Source: Sphingomonas flavescens
GTDB taxonomy: Bacteria; Pseudomonadota; Alphaproteobacteria; Sphingomonadales; Sphingomonadaceae
Assembly: GCF_030866745.1 (NCBI RefSeq)
Contig: NZ_CP133016.1
Location: forward strand, 1,784,001 to 1,848,000
Direction: 5' to 3'
DNA: 64,000 nucleotides
The position numbers and the translations under genes are program-made. Positions 19,412 to 28,986 of the stretch are shown one piece after another; positions within the stretch are counted from its first letter, which is position 1, and every line of letters begins with the position of its first letter. The notes beneath the pieces are model-generated. The model made no database searches and was not told where the DNA came from. It saw nothing but the letters and a program-made list of their open reading frames with translations.

Positions 19412-19585
19412 ATGCGCTCGCGAACATTTCGCTTGCTCGAAATCCACCAGCGGGTCGACGAGGCCCTGCGCCGCGAATTGCGGCGGCGCTGGCCCAACCA
19501 TCTGCGGGTTACCCGCCTCAAGAAGCTGAAGTTGCGCGTGAAGGATCGCCTCCACCGCCTGACGCCACGCCTGCGCACGGCCTGA
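19412..19585 (+). CDS. YdcH/DUF465-like small basic protein
   Basis: This 57-residue, strongly basic, all-helical peptide (MRSRTFRLLEIHQRVDEAL at its start, LKKLKLRVKDRLHRL in the second half) resembles the DUF465/YdcH group, which has two helices and no known function. The ATG at 19412 has GAGAGGAG about 8 bases upstream; a longer frame starts at 19331 but has no ribosome site and no family residues. The spacing of leucines and arginines suggests a two-helix hairpin. It precedes the zinc-ribbon gene by 13 bases, so the two are probably co-transcribed. Confidence 0.75.
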   Translation: MRSRTFRLLEIHQRVDEALRRELRRRWPNHLRVTRLKKLKLRVKDRLHRLTPRLRTA

Positions 19586-19598
19586 CGGGAGGACGTAG

Positions 19599-19871
19599 AT
19601 GAGTGCACACGCACAGGGCATGCCGTGCCCCAATGACGGCACGCCGCTGGTAATGTCCGAACGGCAGGGGTTCGAGATCGATTACTGCCCGAGCTGCCGT
19701 GGCGTCTGGCTGGACCGAGGCGAGCTCGACAAGATTGTGGAGCGATTGGCCGCCCCAGCATCGGCTCCGGCACCGCAGCAAGTGGCGCCGCCCTATCCGC
19801 AGCACCTTTCGGGCGGCGGCTATTACAAACAGAAGCGTCGGCAGTCGTTTCTCGAAGAACTGTTCGACTAG
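19599..19871 (+). CDS. zf-TFIIB domain zinc-ribbon protein
   Basis: This 90-residue protein has two CxxC-type zinc knuckles: CPNDGTPLV near residue 9 and YCPSCRGVWLDRGELDKIV at 29-47, the signature of the zf-TFIIB family (small zinc ribbons of unknown function). The tail is Pro/Ala-rich, then YYKQKRRQSFLEELFD, a C-terminal motif often seen in these proteins in sphingomonads. The GGGAGGA ribosome site lies before the ATG. It ends with a 4-base antiparallel overlap onto the flippase gene of the opposite strand. Confidence 0.85.
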   Translation: MSAHAQGMPCPNDGTPLVMSERQGFEIDYCPSCRGVWLDRGELDKIVERLAAPASAPAPQQVAPPYPQHLSGGGYYKQKRRQSFLEELFD

Positions 19872-21454
19872 ACGATCGAATCGCGGATCTGGTCCCGGGC
19901 TTCGGCGGCATCTTCCGCTTCCCGAAGCTCGGCGACCTCGCTTTTCCGCAGCTTGAATAGCTCGCGGTCTTCGGGGCCGAACCCCTTGGTCCAGAGTACC
20001 GCGCCGAATGCTGCGAGGATCGCCGGAATCCCGATGATCAACTGCAGCGTTTCCGGCAAGAACAGCCGCACCGGCACGCCGACCACCACGGCAGCCGCCG
20101 CGGCCCACCAGACGCTCCAGCGCCAACCGGACACAGGCGCGCCGAGCTTCTTGGCAAGCAGGCGCGATTTCACGATCGATGCGAACCCGAGCGCGACACA
20201 GAGAGCGATTGCCGGTCCTGTAGCCTGAAATGCAAGTGGTAAGCCTTCGCCTTTCATTATCAGGATAAGCGCCGCCGCAAGCCCCGCCTCGACCGCGAGC
20301 ATGATCAGACTGATGATCATGTTCCGCGCGCGGGCAACGTAGATCAGCGCGGCCTCGCTTACGACTGCAGCAGCGGCGATTACCTCTGCGGCCAACAGGA
20401 AGCCGAGCGTCGCGGTGCCGCCGGTGAACCCAGAGCCAACCAGCCCCATGACCGCGCGCCCAGGAATGCCGAGCGCAAGCGCGATCCCTGCCTGCGCGGC
20501 AATAATCCAGTATGTGACCTGACGAACCTGCTTGGCCACCGACAATTTGTCGTTGGCGGCAATCTTTCGCGCGATGGCGGGGCCCAGAACCGGTTCGAAG
20601 CTGGTCTTCAGCTTGGCGGGCAGCGTCGCGACCTGTTGCGCGACATAATAAATTCCGACGAAGCTGGCCGGCATGAAGGCGCCGAGCACCGCCAGGTCGA
20701 CGCGACGCGACGCCCATTCCACGGCGTCGGCGGCTGCCAGCGGGACGTTGCGCACCGCCGTTCCCCACGCCTCCGAAAGGTCGGGGCGCCAGCCCTTCGG
20801 CAAGCCGTAGCATCGGAATAGCGGGATCAGCGCCGCAATCAGCGCCGCGACCATCGAGAAGACGTATGAGACGATCAGCCCGTCATCGAGCGAGATGTAC
20901 GACCAGATGAAGGCGACGATGCTGATCGTCCACGGCTCCACGATTGAGCGGGCTCGGACGGTCGAGGCGACGTCATGCTGATAGGCCAGCGCCGCTAGCG
21001 CAATGTCGGTCCAGGCGATGGCGATGACGGTAATCGCCAGCAGGTGGTCCATGCCTGAGATGCGCGTTGTCGGGTACATCGCGCGTGGGAACGCGATGAG
21101 GATCGCCATCCCGATAATCGATCCGATCGCGGCGACCAGCAGCGCGTCGGCTACCACGCAGGCGTGCGGTTTCTTGGCGTCAGCCAGCAGTTGCGCGAGA
21201 CCGCGCCGGAGTCCGAGCGCAGCGATCTGCGCGGCAAACTCTACGACTAGGACGGCGTAAGCGAAGCGGCCGAGCTCCGACGCGCCGTAGACGCGGCCGG
21301 CGATGAACAGGAACGGCAGCCGCGCGGCCAGGCGTAGGACGAAACCGAAGGCGTTGAGCCTTCCGCCCCGTGCCAGCGTTGCCATGTCGGCGTCGGGTGC
21401 TTCCGCGGTCTTCCCCTGGACGCGCTCGGCGTCGGTCAATGCGCGGCGCCCCAA
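19868..21454 (-). CDS. Oligosaccharide flippase-like (MATE/Wzx) membrane protein
   Basis: The protein of up to 528 residues is hydrophobic almost throughout, with about a dozen predicted membrane spans and short polar loops. The start RLAARLPFLFIAGRVYGASELGRFAYAV resembles the first helices of Wzx-type flippases. Wzx proteins move undecaprenyl-linked sugars across the inner membrane, but no glycosyltransferases surround this gene, so its cargo is open. The start is uncertain: a TTG at 21454 overlaps the polA end by 19 bases, while an ATG at 21385 (MATLARGG) gives a cleaner membrane protein. The C-terminal 40 residues are charged and cytoplasmic. Confidence 0.8.
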   Translation of the reverse strand: MGRRALTDAERVQGKTAEAPDADMATLARGGRLNAFGFVLRLAARLPFLFIAGRVYGASELGRFAYAVLVVEFAAQIAALGLRRGLAQLLADAKKPHACVVADALLVAAIGSIIGMAILIAFPRAMYPTTRISGMDHLLAITVIAIAWTDIALAALAYQHDVASTVRARSIVEPWTISIVAFIWSYISLDDGLIVSYVFSMVAALIAALIPLFRCYGLPKGWRPDLSEAWGTAVRNVPLAAADAVEWASRRVDLAVLGAFMPASFVGIYYVAQQVATLPAKLKTSFEPVLGPAIARKIAANDKLSVAKQVRQVTYWIIAAQAGIALALGIPGRAVMGLVGSGFTGGTATLGFLLAAEVIAAAAVVSEAALIYVARARNMIISLIMLAVEAGLAAALILIMKGEGLPLAFQATGPAIALCVALGFASIVKSRLLAKKLGAPVSGWRWSVWWAAAAAVVVGVPVRLFLPETLQLIIGIPAILAAFGAVLWTKGFGPEDRELFKLRKSEVAELREAEDAAEARDQIRDSIV

Positions 21455-24294
21455 TGCTCGCCCCAGCCGACTTCCACGTCGAGCGGGACATCGAGTTTCA
21501 TGCCAGGCTCGGCGGCATTGGCCATGACCTGTTTGATCACGGCTGCCGCAGCTTCCTCCTTGCCGTCGGGCACTTCGAATACGAGTTCGTCGTGCACCTG
21601 CAGCAGCATGCGGACGTCGCTCAGCCCAGCTTCGGCGAGGGCATCGTCCATCCGCGCCATCGCACGCTTGATCAGGTCGGCGCTGGTCCCCTGGATCGGC
21701 GCGTTGATCGCCGCGCGCTCTGCACCGCCGCGGATCGATGGGTTGGGTGAGCGGATGTTCGGCTCGAAATGCGTCTTCCGCCCGAACAAGGTCCTCGTGA
21801 AGCCATGTTCGCGGACGAACGCGAGGGTGCTGTGGGTGAAGGCGCGGATGCCGGGAAAGCGTTCGTAATAGCGGTCGATGATCGCCTTGCCCTCGTCCTT
21901 GGGCAGGCCGAGCCGGCCAGCGATGCCCCAGGCCGAGCTGCCGTAAAGAATGGCGAAATTGATCGTCTTGGCCTGGTTGCGTGTGTCGCGGTCGACGCGG
22001 CCGAACAATTCCTCGGCCGTCATGCTGTGGATGTCGACGCCCTCGCGGAAGGCTTCCTTAAGCTGCGGCACGTCGGCCATGTGCGCGGCCAACCGCAGCT
22101 CGATCTGGCTGTAGTCGGCGCTCAGCAACTTGTAGCCCGGCTCAGCGACAAATGCGTCGCGGATCTTGCGGCCTAGCTCGGTGCGGATGGGGATGTTCTG
22201 CAGGTTCGGGTCGTTAGACGACAGCCGCCCGGTCTGCGCCCCCGTCATCGAGTAACTGGTGTGCACGCGGCCAGTCGCTGGATTGATCTGGGCCTGTAGC
22301 GCGTCGGTGTAGGTCGACTTGAGCTTGGTCAGCTGCCGCCATTCCAGCACCAGCGACGCGCACGTAACCCCTTCCGCGGCCAACCGCTCAAGCTCGTTTA
22401 CGTCGGTCGAATATTGCCCGCTCTTGCCCTTGCGGCCGCCCTTGAGGCCGAGCCGCCCATAGAGAACTTCGCCGAGCTGCTGCGGGGAGCCGATCGTGAA
22501 CGGTCCGCATGCTGCCTCATAGATGCGCTCCTCCAGCCGCGCGGTCTCCTCGGCGAACTCCTTGCTGAGCCGCGCTAGATACTCGCGGTCGACCTTGATG
22601 CCGCGCTGCTCCATGCGCGCCAGCACCGGCACCAGCGGCCGATCGACGCGCTCATACACCCGCGCAACATTCTCCTGCGCCAGCCGCGGCTTGAGCCGCA
22701 GCCATAGCCGCAACGCGATGTCGGCATCTTCACCGGCGTATTCGGTCGCCGGGCCCAGCGGCACCTTGTCGAAGGTGATCTGCTTCGCGCCCGTGCCGCA
22801 TAGCTGCTTGAACGGGATGCACTCGTGATCGAAGTGCAGCTTTGCCAGTTCCTCCAGCCCATGCCCGAACGACCGTCCGGCATCGAGCGCGAAGCTCATC
22901 ACCATCGTATCGTCGATCGGCGCGACATTGATGCCGGCCTTGTCGAACATCACCCAGTCGTACTTAAGGTTATGCCCGACCTTCAGGACGGCAGGGTCCT
23001 CAAGCAGCGGCTTCAGCTTCCTCAGCACCAGTTCGAGCGGCATTTGATCCGGCGCGTCCGACAGCAGGTCCGCGCCGCTATGGCCGACGGGAATGTAGCA
23101 GGCGCGGTTGGGCGCGATCGCCAGGCTGATCCCCGCCAGTTTGGCGACGATGCAGTCGATGCAGTCGGTCTCGGTATCCAGCGCGACATGACCCTGCGCC
23201 GCCGCCTCCGCGATCCAGCGTTCGAGCGTCGCCTCGTCGATCACCGTCTCGTACTTCGTGCGGTCGATCTCGATCTGCTCGGCGGGCGGCGGCCCGGCCG
23301 GCTTCTTGTCGAGCGACCTCATGACGTCATTGATGCCGCCGCCGCTGCTGCTCCGGCCTTGCGCGGGCCCGCCATTTTCGAGGCGATTGAGCAGCGTCTT
23401 GAACCCTTGGTCCGCCAGGAACTCGCGAAGCGGCTCCGGCGGAATGCCCTTCAGGGCTAGGTCTTCCAGCGGCTCCGGCAGGTTCGCGTCGCACACCAGC
23501 CGCACGAGCTCGCGGCTCAACCGCGCCGCGTCGGCATGGTCGATCAGCGACTGCTTCAGTTTCGGCTTAGTGATCGCGTCCGTCGAAGCCAGAACTGTCT
23601 CCAGATCGCCAAATTGCTGGATCAATTGGCTCGCCGTCTTCGGTCCAATCCCCGGCACCCCCGGCACATTGTCGACGCTGTCGCCCATCAGTGCGAGCAC
23701 GTCGCCGACCTTCTCCGGCGGCACGCCGAACTTCTCCAGCACTTCCGCGCGACCAATCCGCCGGTCGTTCATCGTGTCGAGCATGTCGATCCCGGCATCC
23801 TCGTCGATCAGCTGCATCAGGTCCTTGTCGGAACTGACGATTGTAACTTTCCAGCCCTTCTTCTTGGCTTCGGTGACGTAGCAGCCGATGATGTCGTCGG
23901 CCTCCAGCCCGTTCTCCTCGATGCACGGGATAGAAAAGGCGCGCGTGGCGATGCGAATCAGCGGAAATTGCGGGACCAGGTCTTCGGGCGGTGGTGGCCG
24001 ATGCGCCTTGTACTTATCGTACATCTCGTTGCGGTGCGTGCTTTCCGATGCGTCGAGTATCACCGCCATGTGCGTCGGCCCGTCCGCCCGCGTCAGCCCG
24101 TCCGCGAGCTTCCACAGCATCGTCGTATAGCCATAGACCGCCCCCGCGGGCGTACCGTGCCGGTTCGTCAGCGGCGGCAGCCGGTGATAGGCGCGGAAGA
24201 TGTAGCTCGACCCGTCGACCAGATAGAGGTGCGGCGTCGCGGTCGCCGCGGGAGCATTGCTGGCGGGCGCTTCTTGGGTATCGGTATCGGACAT
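21436..24294 (-). CDS. polA: DNA polymerase I
   Basis: PolA processes Okazaki fragments and fills repair gaps. The 952-residue protein has the 5'-3' exonuclease domain (LYLVDGSSYIFRAYH, GLEADDIIGCY), a 3'-5' proofreading domain with an intact DTET motif (VALDTETDCIDC), and the polymerase palm and fingers (LLSADYSQIELRLAAH, RNQAKTINFAILYG, LLQVHDELVFEVP). All three activities therefore look retained. ATG 24294 (MSDTDTQE) is preferred to a GTG two codons upstream; no strong ribosome site is present for either. Confidence 0.97.
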   Translation of the reverse strand: MSDTDTQEAPASNAPAATATPHLYLVDGSSYIFRAYHRLPPLTNRHGTPAGAVYGYTTMLWKLADGLTRADGPTHMAVILDASESTHRNEMYDKYKAHRPPPPEDLVPQFPLIRIATRAFSIPCIEENGLEADDIIGCYVTEAKKKGWKVTIVSSDKDLMQLIDEDAGIDMLDTMNDRRIGRAEVLEKFGVPPEKVGDVLALMGDSVDNVPGVPGIGPKTASQLIQQFGDLETVLASTDAITKPKLKQSLIDHADAARLSRELVRLVCDANLPEPLEDLALKGIPPEPLREFLADQGFKTLLNRLENGGPAQGRSSSGGGINDVMRSLDKKPAGPPPAEQIEIDRTKYETVIDEATLERWIAEAAAQGHVALDTETDCIDCIVAKLAGISLAIAPNRACYIPVGHSGADLLSDAPDQMPLELVLRKLKPLLEDPAVLKVGHNLKYDWVMFDKAGINVAPIDDTMVMSFALDAGRSFGHGLEELAKLHFDHECIPFKQLCGTGAKQITFDKVPLGPATEYAGEDADIALRLWLRLKPRLAQENVARVYERVDRPLVPVLARMEQRGIKVDREYLARLSKEFAEETARLEERIYEAACGPFTIGSPQQLGEVLYGRLGLKGGRKGKSGQYSTDVNELERLAAEGVTCASLVLEWRQLTKLKSTYTDALQAQINPATGRVHTSYSMTGAQTGRLSSNDPNLQNIPIRTELGRKIRDAFVAEPGYKLLSADYSQIELRLAAHMADVPQLKEAFREGVDIHSMTAEELFGRVDRDTRNQAKTINFAILYGSSAWGIAGRLGLPKDEGKAIIDRYYERFPGIRAFTHSTLAFVREHGFTRTLFGRKTHFEPNIRSPNPSIRGGAERAAINAPIQGTSADLIKRAMARMDDALAEAGLSDVRMLLQVHDELVFEVPDGKEEAAAAVIKQVMANAAEPGMKLDVPLDVEVGWGEHWGAAH

Positions 24295-24376
24295 GGGCAC
24301 TCGGGTTTAGCAGGGTCGCGGCGGGAAGGAAGCTCGCTGCCACGTCATCCCGATATGGGCGCGAGACGCCCGAATT

Positions 24377-24772
24377 TCAGCCGACCAGCAGCGGCTTGAT
24401 CACCATGCCCAAGCCGATGATGCTGACCACGTAGGTGATCGTGCGCACCACCGGCACGCCCGCCATGTACAGCGGCAGATAGACAACGCGGGCACCGAGC
24501 CAGATCCAGCCGCCGAGCGCGGTCCATTCGCTCGTCCGCTGGGCCACGACTACGCCAATTAGCGCGACGATGGCGATCGGGAATGTCTCCTGGAAATTGA
24601 CCTGCGCCCGCGCCGTACGGCCGGTCATGGCGTTGGCCGGGGGAAGCGTCTCATCCCGCGCTCCGACGTTCCATTGGCGGCCGTATTGCTGGGTCTTGAA
24701 CCGCGTCGCGACGAAGATGTGGATGAACAGCAGCACCGCGCCGAGCGCGAGAATTCGGATTTCGACCGGCAT
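24377..24772 (-). CDS. MAPEG family membrane protein
   Basis: This 131-residue integral membrane protein has four hydrophobic segments, consistent with the MAPEG fold (eicosanoid and glutathione-linked enzymes in eukaryotes). Family hallmarks are RGARN-like GARDETLPPANAMTGRTARAQ followed by NFQETFPIAIVAL. The bacterial members' substrates are mostly unknown. It lies 12 bases before the nadB stop on the same strand, so it may share the nadB transcript. Confidence 0.8.
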   Translation of the reverse strand: MPVEIRILALGAVLLFIHIFVATRFKTQQYGRQWNVGARDETLPPANAMTGRTARAQVNFQETFPIAIVALIGVVVAQRTSEWTALGGWIWLGARVVYLPLYMAGVPVVRTITYVVSIIGLGMVIKPLLVG

Positions 24773-24784
24773 TCGTTCCTCCCC

Positions 24785-26365
24785 TTATGGAACCAGGATC
24801 GTGTCTTTCGCCTCGGGCAATAGCCCGGGACAATCGAGCGTATAATGAAGCCCGCGGCTCTCGTGCCGGCCCAGCGCTGAGCGGATAATCAGGTCCGCGA
24901 CCTCGACCAGGTTGCGAAGCTCGATCAGATCCGGCGTCACTCGGAAGTGTTTGTAATATTCCGCGACCTCCTGCCGCAGCAGGTCAATGCGGTGCTTGGC
25001 CCGCTCCAGCCGTTTGGTGGTGCGTACGATCCCGACATAATTCCACATGAAGCGCCGGATCTCGCCCCAGGTCTGGGCGATCACGACCTCTTCGTCACTG
25101 TCCGTTACTCGGCTTTCGTCCCAAGGCCGCACGTCGGTCGCGGCCGGGAGCTGGTCCCAGTTAGCAGTGATGTGCCGCGCCGCCGCTTCGCCGAACACGA
25201 GACATTCCAGCAGGCTGTTCGACGCAAGCCGGTTGGCGCCATGCAGTCCCGACTGCGTTACTTCGCCGGCGGCATAGAGGCCCGGCGCATCGGTGCAGCC
25301 GTGCAAATCCACCAGAACGCCGCCGCAGGTGTAGTGCTGCGCAGGCACCACCGGAATGGGTTCGCGCGTGATGTCGATGCCGAGCCCCCTCAGCTTGTCG
25401 TAGATGTTCGGAAAATGCTCGCGCACGAATTCCGGCTCGCGGTGCGAGATGTCGAGCCATACGAAGTCGAGACCGTCGCGCTTGATTTCGTTGTCGATCG
25501 CCCGCGCGACGATGTCGCGCGGGGCAAGCTCGCCGCGTTTGTCATAGGCCGGCATGAATCGCTCGCCGGTTTTCGGGTTCTTGAGCAGGCCGCCTTCGCC
25601 CCGCACCGCCTCGGTGATCAGGAAGTTCTTGACCTCCAGATTGTACAGGCAGGTTGGGTGGAACTGCATGAATTCCATGTTGGATATGCGGCATCCGGCG
25701 CGCCAGGCCATCGCGATCCCGTCGCCCGTCGCCCCGCGCGGGGCGGTGGAATAGAGATACGTTCGACCCGCGCCGCCCGTCGCGAGGATGGTCGCCCGCC
25801 CGGTCAGCGCTTCGACCCGCTTCTTCTTGCGGTTGTAGGCGTACAAACCGTGCACCGCGCCGCTGGTCGAAAAGTCCTTCGCGTGCCGCCCGGTGATTAG
25901 GTCCACCGCGACCATGTCGGGCACCAAAGTAATGTTCGGATGCTTGGCAGCGGCCGTCTCCAGCGCCTGCTGCACTGCATAACCGGTCGCGTCCGCGACG
26001 TGCACGATGCGCCGGTGGCTATGGCCGCCTTCCCGGGTCAGGTGCAGCGCGTCACCATCGGTGGCGAAAGGGACGCCAAGATCGATCAGCCTTTGGATCG
26101 CGCGCGGTGCTTCTTCCACGACATGCTCAACGACATGCCGGTCGTTGAGGCCCGCGCCGGCGATCATCGTGTCCTCGACATGCGAAACGAAGCTGTCGCC
26201 CTTTTCCAGCACCGCGGCGATGCCGCCCTGCGCCCAGCTCGTGGCGCCTTCGCCCAGCGCGCCCTTGGCGATCACCGCAACCTTGTGCGTCTCGGCCAGA
26301 TTGAGCGCAGCCGTCAGTCCCGCCGCCCCCGAGCCGACGATCAAGACGTCGGCGGTCTGCTTCAC
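24785..26365 (-). CDS. nadB: L-aspartate oxidase
   Basis: NadB oxidises L-aspartate to iminoaspartate, the first step of de novo NAD synthesis. The 526-residue flavoprotein shows the FAD motif VLIVGSGAAGLTAAL at the N-terminus, SWAQGGIAAVL, EGGHSHRRIVH, MEFMQFHPT, TEAVRGEGG, HYTCGGV and GLHGANRLASNSLLECLVFG. The start is a GTG at 26365 overlapping the ABC ATPase stop by four bases; the open frame continues much further upstream, but that part is a shadow of the ATPase gene. nadA and nadC are not in this window. Confidence 0.95.
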   Translation of the reverse strand: MKQTADVLIVGSGAAGLTAALNLAETHKVAVIAKGALGEGATSWAQGGIAAVLEKGDSFVSHVEDTMIAGAGLNDRHVVEHVVEEAPRAIQRLIDLGVPFATDGDALHLTREGGHSHRRIVHVADATGYAVQQALETAAAKHPNITLVPDMVAVDLITGRHAKDFSTSGAVHGLYAYNRKKKRVEALTGRATILATGGAGRTYLYSTAPRGATGDGIAMAWRAGCRISNMEFMQFHPTCLYNLEVKNFLITEAVRGEGGLLKNPKTGERFMPAYDKRGELAPRDIVARAIDNEIKRDGLDFVWLDISHREPEFVREHFPNIYDKLRGLGIDITREPIPVVPAQHYTCGGVLVDLHGCTDAPGLYAAGEVTQSGLHGANRLASNSLLECLVFGEAAARHITANWDQLPAATDVRPWDESRVTDSDEEVVIAQTWGEIRRFMWNYVGIVRTTKRLERAKHRIDLLRQEVAEYYKHFRVTPDLIELRNLVEVADLIIRSALGRHESRGLHYTLDCPGLLPEAKDTILVP

Positions 26366-27294
26366 GCGGCAGCCTGAGCGGACGAGGTAAGGCTCAGGAA
26401 GACGTCCTCGAGATCCGGGTCGCGTGTGGACACGTCGACGATGCCCAGTCCCGCGTCCGTTAGCGCACTCAGCACCTGCCCGGCATTGGCGCGGTCTTTG
26501 CGGTAGGTGATCTCCAGCGTCCGCTCGTCGATCAGGTCGATATTCTCGAAACAGACGTTGGTCGGGACTTTCGCAATGTCCTTGTCGAAGGTGACGACGA
26601 CCGCTTTCTCCTGCGCCTTCGACACCAGCTCGCGGGTCGGTTCGTTGGCGATCACCTTGCCGTGGTTGATGATCGCGATGCGGTCGCACAGCTCTTCGGC
26701 TTCCTCGAGATAGTGCGTAGTCAGCACGATGGTCACGCCCTGCGCGTGCAGCTTGCGAACATAGTCCCACAGCTGGCGGCGCAACTCGACGTCGACGCCA
26801 GCGGTCGGCTCGTCGAGCACGAGGATCGGCGGCGAATGGACCATCGCCTTCGCCACCAGCAGGCGTCGCTTCATGCCGCCCGACAGCGTTCGTGAATACG
26901 CGTTCGCCTTGTCGGTCAAATGCATCGCCGCGAGCAGCTCGTCGCTGTGGCGCTCGCTCTTCGGCACGCCGTACAGCCCGGCCTGGATTTCCAGCGTCTC
27001 GCGTGGGGTGAAGAACGGGTCGAAGATGATTTCCTGCGGCACGATGCCGATCGCGCGCTTCGCATTGCGCGGGTGCTCGTCGATGTCGAAGCCCCAGATG
27101 TCGACATTGCCGCTGGTCTTCACGACGAGGCCGGCCAGGATATTGATCAGCGTCGACTTGCCCGCGCCGTTGGGGCCGAGCAGGCCGAAGATCTGCCCGC
27201 GCGGCACGTCGAATGTCACGCCGTCCAGCGCCCGCTTGCCGCCCTCGTACGTCTTGCACAGATTCTCGATGCGGATCGCGGCTTCGGTGGTCAT
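26362..27294 (-). CDS. ABC transporter ATP-binding protein (ABC-2 / YadG-like)
   Basis: This 310-residue single ATPase has Walker A GPNGAGKST, Q-loop VPQEIIFDPFFTPRETLE, signature LSGGMKRR, Walker B LVLDEPTAGVD and the switch histidine in TTHYLEEAEEL. The C-terminal 80 residues form the extra domain common in ABC-2 exporters. Its best resemblance is to the YadG group, whose permease partner YadH is absent here: the next gene is nadB, translationally coupled by a GTGA overlap. The ATG at 27294 (MTTEAAIRIENL) was chosen over upstream ATGs at 27306 and 27330, which add only non-family residues. Substrate unknown. Confidence 0.88.
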   Translation of the reverse strand: MTTEAAIRIENLCKTYEGGKRALDGVTFDVPRGQIFGLLGPNGAGKSTLINILAGLVVKTSGNVDIWGFDIDEHPRNAKRAIGIVPQEIIFDPFFTPRETLEIQAGLYGVPKSERHSDELLAAMHLTDKANAYSRTLSGGMKRRLLVAKAMVHSPPILVLDEPTAGVDVELRRQLWDYVRKLHAQGVTIVLTTHYLEEAEELCDRIAIINHGKVIANEPTRELVSKAQEKAVVVTFDKDIAKVPTNVCFENIDLIDERTLEITYRKDRANAGQVLSALTDAGLGIVDVSTRDPDLEDVFLSLTSSAQAAA

Positions 27295-27367
27295 AGCGCG
27301 TGGCATAAGAGCGGTGCGGTGAGCCGACAAGCTTGTGAGCCCGGCTTCACGCTCCTAACTGACGCGC

Positions 27368-27568
27368 ATGGCATCGAAGATTCCACCGCCCGAGGTCATT
27401 CGGGTTCAGACGCTGCAGGTCGCCTGCGACGGATCGGGCGAGATTTCGCCCGCGCTTGGCCACCCGCGTGTGTTCCTGCGCATCGAGGAAGACACTGGGT
27501 TCGTCGAGTGCGGCTATTGCGATCGCCGTTTCGTCCTTGAGGGGGGATTAGCGGACACCGGCGCATGA
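27368..27568 (+). CDS. zf-CHCC zinc-finger protein
   Basis: This 66-residue protein carries the CHCC zinc-finger pattern of COG4391: VACDGSGEISPALGHPRVFL followed by GFVECGYCDRRFVL. The family is related to mitochondrial complex I subunit NDUFS6. In alphaproteobacteria it is a small conserved protein of unproven role, plausibly linked to complex I. Its stop overlaps the tldD ATG by four bases, so it heads a tldD-DUF924 transcript. The upstream 73 bases are shared with the divergent ABC ATPase. Confidence 0.85.
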   Translation: MASKIPPPEVIRVQTLQVACDGSGEISPALGHPRVFLRIEEDTGFVECGYCDRRFVLEGGLADTGA

Positions 27569-28986
27569 CCGGCCCCGATCCGCGCCGCTTCCTTTATCGC
27601 AGTCTCGATCCTGACGGCGCCAAGCGCCTTGCAGCGACGCATCTCGCCGGCCACGACGATGGCGAGCTTTACCTGCAGTACAGCACGACCGAAGCTTTCG
27701 GCTTCGACGACGGGCGGCTGAAGACTGCCGATTACCACACCAATTCGGGTTTCGGTTTGCGCGGCGTGTCGGGTGAGACGACCGCTTTCGCGCACGCCAA
27801 CGAGATCAGCGCCGCGGCGATCGACCGCGCGGCAACGACGCTGAAGCTGCTCGATCCGGCCCAAGGCGCTCCTGCCGCCGCGCCCGCCCGCACCAACCAG
27901 GCGATGTACGGCGCCGACGATCCGCTCAGCCTCGTGCCGTTCGCCGACAAGGTCGCTTTATGCCAGCAGATCGACGCCGCGGCGCGTGCTCGGGATCCAC
28001 GGGTGGCGCAGGTCAGCGTCGCGCTGGCGGCGAGCTGGAGTGTCATCGACATCGTCCGCGCCGACGGCTTCGTTGCGTCCGACATCCGGCCGCTGGTGCG
28101 CCTCGGCGTGCAGATAGTCGCCGAGCATAACGGGCGGCGCGAGATCGGCTATCACGGTCTTGGCGGGCGCTATCTTTACGACCAGCTATTCGACGAGGCG
28201 GTGTGGGGCCGTGCGATCGATGAGTCGCTCAAGCAGGCGCTGGTCAACCTCGACTCGGTCGCCGCGCCAGCCGGCGAGATGCCGGTGGTGATGGGCTCGG
28301 GCTGGGCCGGCATCCTTCTTCACGAAGCGATCGGCCACGGGCTCGAAGGCGACTTCAACCGCAAGGGAACGTCGGCCTTCTCCGGCCGCATCGGCGATCG
28401 CGTCGCGACGCCGGGTGTCACCATCGTCGACGACGGCTCCATGCGACTTCGCCGCGGGTCGCTAACGATCGATGATGAAGGCACGCCGACCGGCCGCACG
28501 GTGCTGATCGAGGACGGCATCCTGAAAGGGTATCTTCAGGACCGACTCAATGCTCGACTGATGGGCATGGCGCCGACCGGCAATGGACGGCGGGAAAGCT
28601 ATGCACATGCGCCGATGCCGCGCATGACGAACACCTTCATGCTCGCCGGGAAGGACGATCCGCAGGAACTGATCGGTCGGGTGAAGGACGGCATTTACGC
28701 CAAGAGTTTTGGCGGCGGGCAGGTGGACATCACCAGCGGCAAGTTCGTGTTCGGCTGCACCGAGGCCTATCGCATCCGCGGCGGCAAGATCGCCGAGCCG
28801 GTCAAGGGCGCGACGGTGATCGGGGACGGTCCGACCGTGTTGACCCGGGTCAAGGGCATTGGCCACGACCTCGAGCTCGACGAAGGCATCGGCGTCTGCG
28901 GCAAGGGCGGCCAGAGCGTGCCGGCCGGAGTTGGTCAGCCGACTTTGCTCATCGACGGCCTGACGGTGGGCGGCACCGCGACTTGA
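27565..28986 (+). CDS. tldD: Metalloprotease TldD
   Basis: TldD is one half of the TldD/TldE peptidase, which processes microcin precursors and degrades small peptides. The 473-residue protein has the catalytic metal site LHEAIGHGLEGDF (HExxxH, about residues 253-258), upstream MGSGWAGILLHE and C-terminal GKGGQSVPAGVGQPTLLIDGL. The partner TldE/PmbA is not in the window, as is usual when the two genes are unlinked. It is coupled to the zf-CHCC gene (ATGA) and to DUF924 (TTGA). Confidence 0.94.
   Translation: MTGPDPRRFLYRSLDPDGAKRLAATHLAGHDDGELYLQYSTTEAFGFDDGRLKTADYHTNSGFGLRGVSGETTAFAHANEISAAAIDRAATTLKLLDPAQGAPAAAPARTNQAMYGADDPLSLVPFADKVALCQQIDAAARARDPRVAQVSVALAASWSVIDIVRADGFVASDIRPLVRLGVQIVAEHNGRREIGYHGLGGRYLYDQLFDEAVWGRAIDESLKQALVNLDSVAAPAGEMPVVMGSGWAGILLHEAIGHGLEGDFNRKGTSAFSGRIGDRVATPGVTIVDDGSMRLRRGSLTIDDEGTPTGRTVLIEDGILKGYLQDRLNARLMGMAPTGNGRRESYAHAPMPRMTNTFMLAGKDDPQELIGRVKDGIYAKSFGGGQVDITSGKFVFGCTEAYRIRGGKIAEPVKGATVIGDGPTVLTRVKGIGHDLELDEGIGVCGKGGQSVPAGVGQPTLLIDGLTVGGTAT

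Noticed and set aside
26366..27259. Upstream extension of the nadB frame
   Set aside because: The extension reads through the ABC ATPase gene in another frame and has Arg-rich nonsense composition. NadB similarity begins only at the GTG at 26365.
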